NCBI RefSeq assembly: GCF_003428645.1
Contig: NZ_QVQH01000009.1
Coordinates: 121,448 to 185,447, forward strand
From: Geodermatophilus marinus
Lineage (GTDB): Bacteria; Actinomycetota; Actinomycetes; Mycobacteriales; Geodermatophilaceae
DNA length: 64,000 nucleotides
Reading direction: 5' to 3'
Shown here: piece after piece, positions 58,031-64,000 of the stretch
Layout of the letters: every line of letters begins with the position of its first letter
Numbering within the stretch: the first letter of the stretch is position 1
Program-made: the position numbers and the translations under genes
Notes under the pieces: model-generated
The model's database searches: none
What the model was told of the DNA's origin: nothing
Seen by the model: the letters and a program-made list of their open reading frames with translations, nothing else

Positions 58031-59602
58031 GTGACCCCGCACGACCCCACCACCCCCGGCCGCGAGACCAGCGGCCGCCGCCGCCGCGGCAGCCGCGGCC
58101 GCGGCCGCCCCACCGCCCCCGGGCAGCCCCGGCCCGCGGCCGCGGCGCAGCCCCGGCCGGTCGCCCCGCGCCCCGACCCGGTGCCCGTCGCCGTCGTCCC
58201 GGCCGGTGACGCACCGACCGTGCTGCCCGAGGACACCACCTTCGCCGCCCTCGGCGTCCCGGCGCCGCTGGTCGAGGTGCTCGCCGCGAGCGGGATCACC
58301 GCGCCGTTCCCCATCCAGGTCGCCACGCTGCCCGACTCGCTGGCCGGGCGGGACGTGCTCGGCCGCGGCCGCACCGGCTCGGGCAAGACCCTCGCCTTCA
58401 GCCTGCCGCTGGTGGCCCGCCTCGCGGCCTCCGGCACCCGCCGGACGGCCCGCCGGCCGCGGGCCCTGGTGCTCGTCCCGACCCGCGAGCTGGCCAACCA
58501 GGTGTTCGCGGTCGTCGACCCGCTCGCCCGGGCCCTCGGCATGTCGGCGACCACCGTCTTCGGCGGCGTCGGCCAGAACCCGCAGGTGCAGGCCCTGGCG
58601 CGGGGCGTCGACGTCGTCATCGCCTGCCCCGGCCGACTGGAGGACCTCATCGGCCAGGGCCACGCCGACCTCGGCGCGGTCGAGGTCACCGTCCTGGACG
58701 AGGCCGACCACATGGCCGACCTCGGCTTCCTCCCCGGCGTCAAGCGGATCATGGACCGGACGCCGGGCGACGGGCAGCGGCTGCTGTTCAGCGCCACCCT
58801 CGACAACGGGGTCGACGTGCTGGTGCGGCGCTACCTGACCGCCCCGACCACCCAGTCGGTCGACCCGGCGGTCGCCCCCGTGGCGACCATGACCCACCAC
58901 GTCCTGCGGGTCGAGGCCGGCGACAAGGCCGCCGTCGTCCGGGAGCTCGCCTCGGGCCTGGGCCGCAGCGTGCTGTTCACCCGGACCAAGCACCAGGCCA
59001 AGAAGCTGGCCAAGCAGCTCACCGCCGCCGGCGTGCCCGCGGTCGACCTGCACGGCAACCTCAGCCAGAACGCCCGGGAGCGCAACCTCGAGGCCTTCAG
59101 CACCGGCGGCACCCGGGTGCTGGTCGCCACCGACATCGCCGCCCGCGGTATCCACGTCGACGACGTGGCGCTGGTCGTCCACGTCGACCCGCCCGCCGAG
59201 CACAAGGCCTACCTGCACCGCTCCGGCCGGACCGCGCGGGCCGGGGCCGGGGGCACGGTGGTGACCGTCAGCACCCCGGACCAGTCCGCCGAGGTGCGCA
59301 CCCTGGCCCGCCAGGCGGGGATCACCCCCACGGTGAGCGCGGTGCGACCGGGTGCCCCGGAGATCACCGCGCTCACCGGACCGGCCGCCCCCCACGTCGA
59401 GCCCGCCCCGGCACCCGCCCCGCAGCCGCAGGGCCCGGGCGGGGGCGGCCGGAGGCGCCGCTCCGGCGGCGGCGGGACCGGCACCGCCGGCGGGGCCGGA
59501 CGGGCGTCCGGTCCGGCGCGCACCCGGGCCGAGCTGGCCGCCCGCGCCGGGACGCACTCGGCCGCGTCGTTCAGCGGGCGCTCGCGCCGCGGGGGCCGCT
59601 GA
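58031..59602 (+). CDS. DEAD-box RNA helicase
   Basis: 523 residues. Motif I GRGRTGSGKT, PTRELANQ, the DEADHMAD box with VLDEADHMADLGFLP, LLFSATLDN, TRTKHQAKKLAKQL, LVATDIAARGIHVDD and HRSGRTARAGAGG. The N-terminal ~60 residues and C-terminal ~80 residues are arginine/glycine/proline-rich and probably contact RNA. Actinobacterial members of this size assist ribosome assembly or cold shock. GTG start after GAGGA. It follows a 245-base region without a gene (57786-58030), which may hold a long 5' UTR; I see no clear element there. Confidence 0.9.
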   Translation: MTPHDPTTPGRETSGRRRRGSRGRGRPTAPGQPRPAAAAQPRPVAPRPDPVPVAVVPAGDAPTVLPEDTTFAALGVPAPLVEVLAASGITAPFPIQVATLPDSLAGRDVLGRGRTGSGKTLAFSLPLVARLAASGTRRTARRPRALVLVPTRELANQVFAVVDPLARALGMSATTVFGGVGQNPQVQALARGVDVVIACPGRLEDLIGQGHADLGAVEVTVLDEADHMADLGFLPGVKRIMDRTPGDGQRLLFSATLDNGVDVLVRRYLTAPTTQSVDPAVAPVATMTHHVLRVEAGDKAAVVRELASGLGRSVLFTRTKHQAKKLAKQLTAAGVPAVDLHGNLSQNARERNLEAFSTGGTRVLVATDIAARGIHVDDVALVVHVDPPAEHKAYLHRSGRTARAGAGGTVVTVSTPDQSAEVRTLARQAGITPTVSAVRPGAPEITALTGPAAPHVEPAPAPAPQPQGPGGGGRRRRSGGGGTGTAGGAGRASGPARTRAELAARAGTHSAASFSGRSRRGGR

Positions 59603-59681
59603 CCCCGGGTGGTGGGCGGTCGCCCGGTCGACCAGAGTGGTCGTTGAGATCTGGACGACCACGACGACCGCGAGGTGCCCC

Positions 59682-60107
59682 GTGCGACTGCCCATCACCC
59701 TGTCCGAGATCGGCCCCCGGATCTCCGCCGGGGCCTTCATCCTCAACAGCGGCCTCGGCAAGCGCGGCGCGGACGCCGAGACCGCGGCCGGGCTGCACGG
59801 CTTCGCCTCCGGCACCTACCCGGTGCTGTCGAAGGTGCAGCCGCAGCAGTTCGTCAGGGCGCTGTCCACCGCGGAGATCGTGATCGGCGCCGCGCTGCTC
59901 ACCCCGTTCGTGCCGACGGCGGTGGCCGGCGCGGCGCTGACCGCGTTCTCCGGCGGGCTGCTCGGCCTCTACCTCAACACCCCGGGCATGCGCAAGCCCG
60001 GCAGCCTGGCCCCCACCGAGCAGGGCCTCGCGGTGGCCAAGGACGTCTGGCTGCTCGGTATCGGCGTCGGGCTGCTGACGCGGGGCACCGTCGACCGCCC
60101 GCGCTGA
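59682..60107 (+). CDS. DoxX-like small membrane protein
   Basis: 141 residues. A hydrophilic N-terminus with a conserved lysine loop (PRISAGAFILNSGLGKRGAD), then three or four helices (ALSTAEIVIGAALLTPFV, AVAGAALTAFSGGLLGLYL, DVWLLGIGVGLLTRG). Resembles DoxX/DUF-type membrane proteins of actinobacteria. Start GTG 59682 after GCGAGG. 79 bases after the helicase gene, convergent with the HTH regulator. Confidence 0.6.
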   Translation: MRLPITLSEIGPRISAGAFILNSGLGKRGADAETAAGLHGFASGTYPVLSKVQPQQFVRALSTAEIVIGAALLTPFVPTAVAGAALTAFSGGLLGLYLNTPGMRKPGSLAPTEQGLAVAKDVWLLGIGVGLLTRGTVDRPR

Positions 60108-60113
60108 CCCGGT

Positions 60114-60656
60114 TCAGCCGGGCAGGAACACCTGGGTGACCAGCCGCCGGCGGCGCGCGCCGCCGGCGGCACCCGCCGGCGCGCGGTCCAGCCGCGCCGC
60201 GAGCACCGCGCGCAGGTCCGTCACCAGCTCGGCGAACTCCGCGTCGTCGAGCCAGAGGCCGACCTGGCGGTAGCCCACGCCGTCCGCGGCCAGGTCCAGC
60301 CGGCCGCTCCCGGCCCCTCCGGCGTAGCGGTCGAAGTCGGCGAGCAACCCGGCCACGAACGTGGCGAAGGCCCGCCGGTGCTCCTCGGCCGACATCCCGG
60401 CGGCCTCCTCGGGGCCCAGCGAGGCAGCTTCGGTCACCAGCCGGTAGGTGCGCTCGGCCGCGCCCCGCACCCGGCGCTCGGCCACCACTTCCAGCACCCC
60501 GGCCTCGGCGAGCACCGCGACGTGCCGGTAGAGGGTCGCCGGGGGCACGTCGGCCAGTTCCCCCCGCAGGTCGCCCGTCGTCAGCTGCCGGTCCCCGAGG
60601 AACGCCTGCACCACGCGCAGGCGCACCGGGTGCAGGAGCAGGTCCGCCGTCGCCAT
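60114..60656 (-). CDS. ArsR-like helix-turn-helix regulator
   Basis: 180 residues. Winged helix at about 3-75: LLLHPVRLRVVQAFLGDRQL, TTGDLRGELADVPPATLYRH, VAVLAEAGVLEVVAERR, then a helical C-terminal domain (EEHRRAFATFVAGLLADFDR, LDDAEFAELVTDLRAVLAAR). This is the ArsR-like HTH family with a C-terminal effector-like part common in actinobacteria. It is divergent from the 60733/61077 operon. Two direct repeats and a strong promoter sit in the gap, so it probably represses that operon and itself. Confidence 0.8.
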   Translation of the reverse strand: MATADLLLHPVRLRVVQAFLGDRQLTTGDLRGELADVPPATLYRHVAVLAEAGVLEVVAERRVRGAAERTYRLVTEAASLGPEEAAGMSAEEHRRAFATFVAGLLADFDRYAGGAGSGRLDLAADGVGYRQVGLWLDDAEFAELVTDLRAVLAARLDRAPAGAAGGARRRRLVTQVFLPG

Positions 60657-60665
60657 CCGCGCGCT

Positions 60666-60732
60666 CCGTTCTCGTGCTCGTCACACCGTTCTCATGGTTG
60701 ACATCAGTATCGCTGGTGATAACAATAGGCGC
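60666..60732. promoter_or_regulatory. Divergent promoter and direct-repeat operator
   Basis: Direct repeats CCGTTCTCGTG (60666-60676) and CCGTTCTCATG (60686-60696), spaced by exactly 20 bases (two helical turns). The plus-strand promoter follows: TTGACA (60698-60703), 17-base spacer, AACAAT (60721-60726), then six bases to ATG 60733, so its transcript is leaderless. Likely binding region of the HTH regulator. Confidence 0.6.
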
Positions 60733-61080
60733 ATGGCGACCGTCCGCACCACTCCCGAGACCCTGACCGTCCTCCTCTCCCCGGCCGAGAAGGTCCTCGG
60801 CCTGCTCCGCGACCTGCGCGTGCCGCGCTCGGCGGTGCGGTCGGTCGAGGCGCTGCCGGACGGGCTGGCGGCCACGCGCGGGCTGCGCGCCCCCGGCCTG
60901 GGCGTGCCCGGGGTCCGCAAGATCGGCACCTGGCGGGGGCACGGCGAGAAGGCGCTGGTCTCCGTCCGGCGCGGGCAGGGCGCGGTGCGGGTCCGGCTGA
61001 CCGGCCAGCGCTTCGACACGCTGCTCATCGGCGCCGACGACGCCGAGGCGCTCGCCGCCCGCCTGGCGGCCCGGCCGTGA
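60733..61080 (+). CDS. Hypothetical protein (possible PH-like domain)
   Basis: 115 residues, one domain: TPETLTVLLSPAEKVLGLLR, LRVPRSAVRSVEALPDGLAA, GVPGVRKIGTWRGHGEKAL, and VRLTGQRFDTLLIGADDAEA. The pattern of strands and RxSVEAL is that of a bacterial PH-like domain; no known activity. ATG 60733 is the clear start of a leaderless transcript with TTGACA/AACAAT. Its stop overlaps the hydrolase gene (GTGA), so they are co-expressed under the divergent HTH regulator. Confidence 0.65.
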   Translation: MATVRTTPETLTVLLSPAEKVLGLLRDLRVPRSAVRSVEALPDGLAATRGLRAPGLGVPGVRKIGTWRGHGEKALVSVRRGQGAVRVRLTGQRFDTLLIGADDAEALAARLAARP

Positions 61081-62027
61081 GCGGGGCGGGCACGGCGCAG
61101 GCCGTGCGCGAGCGGGACCTGGCGGTGCCGGGCGACCCGGAGCTCGCCGGGACCTTCGCCCTCCCGGGCGGCGGGGGTCGCTCGCCGGCCGTCCTGCTCG
61201 CCAGCGGCTCGGGGCCGCTGGACCGCGACTCGAACGTGCGGCGGATGCGGTTCGCCGTGTCCCGGGAGCTCGCGCACGCCCTGGCCGCCTGCGGGCTGGC
61301 CTCCTACCGCTACGACAAGCGCGGCGTCGGCGCGACGCCCGGGGACTGGCGCGCCGCCGGGCTGACCGACAACGTCGACGACCTCGGCCGCGCCCTCGAC
61401 ACCCTGCGCGCGCAGCCCGAGGTCGACCCCGAGCGGGTCCTCCTCGCCGGGCACAGCGAGGGCGCGGTCCTCGCCGCGGCGCTCGCGGCCCGCGGGGCAC
61501 CGGTGGCCGGCGTCGTGCTGCTGTCGATGAGCGCGACACCCGGCCGGGAGCTGCTGCGCTGGCAGGCCCGGCAGATCGGGCCGACGCTGCCCGCGCCGGT
61601 GCGGCTGCTGCTCCGGCTGACCCGCACCGACCTCGAGCGCAAGGTCGCGGCCAACCACGTGCGGATCGAGGCGACCACCACCGACGTGGCCCGCATCGGG
61701 GGCGCCCGCATCAACGCCCGCTGGCACCGGGAGTTCCTCGCCCACGACCCGCGCACCGACCTGGCGCGGCTCACCGCCCCCGTGCTGGCCCTGACCGGCA
61801 CCAAGGACCTGCAGGTCCCGGTCGCCGACCTCGGCACCGTGGAGGCGGTCGTCCCCGGCCCGGTCGAGGTCCACGCCGTCCCCGACCTCACCCACACGCT
61901 GCGCCGCCAGCTGGGCCCGGCGTCGCTGCGGGCCTACCGCGCGGAGCTGCGGGACCCGGTCGACGCCGAGGTGCTCGACACCGTCGTCGGCTGGTGCCGG
62001 CGGGTCGCCGGCGGACCCCGCCTGTGA
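61077..62027 (+). CDS. Alpha/beta hydrolase (dienelactone hydrolase/BAAT-like)
   Basis: 316 residues, cytoplasmic. PAVLLASGSGPLDRDSNVRR (oxyanion strand and family motif), nucleophile Ser in LLAGHSEGAVLAAALAARG (GHSEG), acid Asp near VLALTGTKDLQVPVADLG and His in PDLTHTLRRQLG. Resembles the YqhA/2-hydroxymuconic-like dienelactone hydrolase branch; substrate unknown. GTG start overlaps the previous stop (GTGA). Ends the regulator-controlled operon. Confidence 0.82.
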   Translation: MSGAGTAQAVRERDLAVPGDPELAGTFALPGGGGRSPAVLLASGSGPLDRDSNVRRMRFAVSRELAHALAACGLASYRYDKRGVGATPGDWRAAGLTDNVDDLGRALDTLRAQPEVDPERVLLAGHSEGAVLAAALAARGAPVAGVVLLSMSATPGRELLRWQARQIGPTLPAPVRLLLRLTRTDLERKVAANHVRIEATTTDVARIGGARINARWHREFLAHDPRTDLARLTAPVLALTGTKDLQVPVADLGTVEAVVPGPVEVHAVPDLTHTLRRQLGPASLRAYRAELRDPVDAEVLDTVVGWCRRVAGGPRL

Positions 62028-62109
62028 ATCAGCCGGAAAGGGGTATCGCCGGGTCCGGGAACGCCGCAGGATCCCTCCCGACGGCACCGCCGCCCACCGA
62101 GGAGGACCC

Positions 62110-62616
62110 GTGCACCCTGCGACCACCCGTCCCACCCGCCGGATCGCGGCCGCCGTCCTGGCGCTCGCGCTCGGCGGCCTGACCGCCTGCTCCGGGGACG
62201 GCGGGGCGGAGGCCGCCGACCCCGCGGCCACCACCACCGGCGAGACGTCCTCCCCGGCCCCGAGCACGACGACGGAGGCACCGGGCGCCACGACCGGGGC
62301 CCCGGGCACCACGGCGGAGGCCCCGGCTCCCGCAGCCGAGACGGTGTCGGTGACGGCGGACGAGTTCTCCTACGAGCTCTCCGAGGACTCGTACTCGCCC
62401 GGCACCTACACCTTCGAGGTCACCAACTCCGGCAACATGCCGCACGACTTCGTCGTGGAGCGGGACGGCGCGGACGTCGCCGCCACCCCGGTCCTGCGCC
62501 CCGGCGAGTCGGCGACCCTGGAGGTCGCGCTCGAGGCCGGGGACTACGCCTTCTACTGCTCCGTGGGCAACCACCGGGCCCAGGGCATGGAGACGGCGGT
62601 GACGGTGGCCGGGTGA
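62110..62616 (+). CDS. Cupredoxin-like lipoprotein with type 1 copper site
   Basis: 168 residues. Lipoprotein signal with lipobox GLTAC (Cys27), a long Thr/Pro/Ala linker (about 38-78), then a cupredoxin/plastocyanin-like beta-barrel: VSVTADEFSYELSEDSYSPG, YTFEVTNSGNMPHDFVVE (His112) and AGDYAFYCSVGNHRAQGM, providing Cys150, His155 and Met160. All four type 1 copper ligands are therefore present. A membrane-anchored electron carrier is likely, but no redox partner gene is adjacent. GTG start with GAGGAGG upstream. Confidence 0.82.
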   Translation: MHPATTRPTRRIAAAVLALALGGLTACSGDGGAEAADPAATTTGETSSPAPSTTTEAPGATTGAPGTTAEAPAPAAETVSVTADEFSYELSEDSYSPGTYTFEVTNSGNMPHDFVVERDGADVAATPVLRPGESATLEVALEAGDYAFYCSVGNHRAQGMETAVTVAG

Positions 62617-62650
62617 GCGGTCCCGCCCACCCGGCCACCGGGCGTCCCGC

Positions 62651-63658
62651 CTAGGCGCCGCTGGAGAAGGCGGCGTCGAAGGCGGCCGCCGGCGGGTCGA
62701 AGGCCAGCCGGCGGACGAAGGCCAGCGCCTCCGGCGCCCCGACCAGCCGGTCCATGCCGGCGTCCTCCCACTCCACCGAGATCGGCCCGTCGTAGCCGAT
62801 GGTGTTCAGCATCCGGAAGCAGGCCTCCCACGGCACGTCGCCGTGGCCGGTGGAGACGAAGTCCCAGCCGCGCCGCGGGTCGGCCCACGGCAGGTGCGAG
62901 CCCATCCGGCCGTTGCGGCCGTTGCCCACCTGCTTCTTCGCGTCCTTGCAGTCCACGTGGTAGATCCGGTCCTTGAAGTCCCACAGGAACCCGACCGGGT
63001 CCAGGTCCTGCCACACGAAGTGCGACGGGTCCCAGTTCAGCCCGAACGCCTCGCGGTGCCCGATCGCCTCCAGCGCGCGCACCGTCGTCCAGTAGTCGTA
63101 GGCGATCTCCGACGGGTGCACCTCGTGCGCGAACCGCACGCCGACCTCGTCGAAGACGTCGAGGATCGGGTTCCACCGGGCGGCGAAGTCGGCGTAGCCG
63201 TCCTCGACCATCGACTCGGGCACCGGCGGGAACATCGCCACGGTCTTCCAGATCTTGGACCCGGTGAACCCGACGACGGTCCGCACCCCGAGCTTCGCGG
63301 CGGCGCGGGCGGTGGTCTTCATCTCCTCGGCCGCCCGCTGGCGCACCCCTTCGGGGTCGCCGTCACCCCACACCCGCGGGTGCACCATGCCGCGGTGCCG
63401 CTCGTCGATCGGGTCGTCGCAGACCGCCTGGCCGTTGAGGTGGTTGGAGATGGTCCACACCTCCAGGCCGTACCGCTTGAGCAGTGCCAGCCGCTCCTCC
63501 ACGTAGGCGTCGTCGGAGGCGGCCCGCTCGACGTCGAGGTGGTCGCCCCAGCAGGCGATCTCCAGGCCGTCGTAGCCCCACTCGGAGGCCAGCCGGCACA
63601 CCTCCTCGAACGGCAGGTCGGCCCACTGGCCGGTGAACAGGGTGACGGGACGGGGCAT
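62651..63658 (-). CDS. Sugar phosphate isomerase/epimerase-like TIM barrel
   Basis: 335 residues, xylose isomerase-like TIM barrel (IolE/IolH/hydroxypyruvate isomerase family). [40 protein letters not shown] (metal region), [60 protein letters not shown] and [20 protein letters not shown] supply the Glu, Asp and His metal ligands. ATG 63658 follows GAAGGAG. It is downstream of a Gfo/Idh/MocA-type oxidoreductase gene on the same strand (88-base gap), the pairing seen in inositol and other sugar/polyol catabolic operons; substrate unknown. Confidence 0.82.
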   Translation of the reverse strand: MPRPVTLFTGQWADLPFEEVCRLASEWGYDGLEIACWGDHLDVERAASDDAYVEERLALLKRYGLEVWTISNHLNGQAVCDDPIDERHRGMVHPRVWGDGDPEGVRQRAAEEMKTTARAAAKLGVRTVVGFTGSKIWKTVAMFPPVPESMVEDGYADFAARWNPILDVFDEVGVRFAHEVHPSEIAYDYWTTVRALEAIGHREAFGLNWDPSHFVWQDLDPVGFLWDFKDRIYHVDCKDAKKQVGNGRNGRMGSHLPWADPRRGWDFVSTGHGDVPWEACFRMLNTIGYDGPISVEWEDAGMDRLVGAPEALAFVRRLAFDPPAAAFDAAFSSGA

Positions 63659-63746
63659 GGTGCACTCCTTCGTTCACGGTGGTCCGGTGGCCCCGTCCCG
63701 AGGCTCGCCCCGGGCCTGCGAGGGGTGAGGAGGACGGGGTCCCTTC

Positions 63747-64000
63747 TCAGGCGGGGATGTCGGTCCAGGTGGAGCGGTCCGCCGCGCTGCGCTCGACCGC
63801 GTCGAGCACCCGCTGGACCTGCAGCCCGTCGGCGAAGGACGGCGCGGGGTCCTCGTCGGCGGCGATGGCGCGGACCAGGTCGACGACCTGGTGGGTGAAG
63901 CCGTGCTCGTAGCCCAGGCCGTGCCCGGCCGGCCACCAGGCGGCGACCCAGGGGTGCTCGGGCTCGGTGACGACGATCCGGCGGAAGCCGGCCGTGGCGG
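63747..64000 (-). CDS. Gfo/Idh/MocA-type oxidoreductase, C-terminal part (cut by window end)
   Basis: The last ~84 residues lie in the window; the start is beyond the right edge. The tail GYEHGFTHQVVDLVRAIAAD, DPAPSFADGLQVQRVLDAVE and RSAADRSTWTDIPA is characteristic of the C-terminal domain of NAD(P)-dependent Gfo/Idh/MocA sugar dehydrogenases. Upstream of and in the same direction as the isomerase gene, so probably the same operon. Confidence 0.8.
   Translation of the reverse strand, partial: ATAGFRRIVVTEPEHPWVAAWWPAGHGLGYEHGFTHQVVDLVRAIAADEDPAPSFADGLQVQRVLDAVERSAADRSTWTDIPA

Noticed and set aside
62036..62050. Sigma-B-like promoter GGGTAT before the cupredoxin gene
   Set aside because: A GGGTAT is present but no GTTT-type -35 is at the right distance, so the evidence is too weak.
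1..64000. CRISPR array, insertion sequence, prophage, tRNA or rRNA
   Set aside because: No regularly spaced repeats, transposase, integrase, phage structural genes or cloverleaf-type sequence was recognised by reading; a covariance-model search could still find a short RNA.

Overview
The window is about 64 kb of very GC-rich, gene-dense chromosomal DNA. The content fits an aerobic high-GC actinobacterium: many GTG starts, actinobacterial families (DUF1206, class II HelD, paired acyl-CoA dehydrogenases, GlxA-type and PaaX regulators), likely leaderless promoters, and terminators that are long GC hairpins without U-tracts. I would guess Geodermatophilaceae (Blastococcus/Geodermatophilus/Modestobacter-like), but that is inference from style and content. 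I saw no rRNA, tRNA, CRISPR array, insertion sequence, phage module or attachment site, and no gene-free gap over 300 bases.

Layout. 1-13.5 kb: the N-terminus of an AraC-type regulator, a CocE/XPP-like hydrolase, an acyl-CoA synthetase, a LuxR-type regulator, an amidase, an S9 peptidase, a DUF1810 protein, a hydroquinone reductase-like GST, an alkaline phosphatase lipoprotein that seems to start at CTG, a secreted AMIN-like protein, AlaX, the 3' remnant of a zinc-transport binding-protein gene, and a double ABM-domain protein. 13.5-19.7 kb (minus strand): two overlapping acyl-CoA dehydrogenase genes, then an RsbQ plus PAS/GAF/PP2C phosphatase pair that looks like an energy-stress input module. 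19.8-26.9 kb: a hydrolase, HelD, a small membrane protein, a CYP152-type P450 with OleT-like residues, directly preceded on the same strand by a macro-like/SIR2 fusion protein. 27-30.6 kb: one broken and two intact DUF1206 membrane genes followed by DUF2254.

30.6-39.1 kb: an FabG-like reductase and thiolase pair, an MFS exporter, and a complete livFGHMK branched-chain amino acid transporter operon with overlapping genes. 39.4-44.8 kb: a STAS anti-sigma antagonist, two small proteins, a sacsin-like ATPase and PPK2. 44.9-48.4 kb: an IclR regulator, an orphan NitT/TauT-type binding lipoprotein and an FAD monooxygenase with a candidate operator. 48.4-55 kb: a PaaX-headed run of SDR, amidohydrolase, acyl-CoA synthetase and MaoC, with a divergent aldehyde dehydrogenase. 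55.3-64 kb: an MFS/GlxA pair, a DEAD-box helicase, a DoxX-like protein, an HTH regulator with a divergent promoter, a hydrolase, a cupredoxin lipoprotein, and a sugar isomerase/oxidoreductase pair cut by the window end.

How it works together: the dominant theme is catabolism of acyl-CoA and aromatic-type substrates (two acyl-CoA ligases, paired dehydrogenases, thiolase, hydratase, reductases, monooxygenase, aldehyde dehydrogenase), each block with its own regulator, plus stress signalling (RsbQ with phosphatase, STAS protein, PPK2). The items most worth following up are the P450/SIR2 pair, the RsbQ-phosphatase module, the IclR operon with its operator, and the short leader ORF upstream of 40485.
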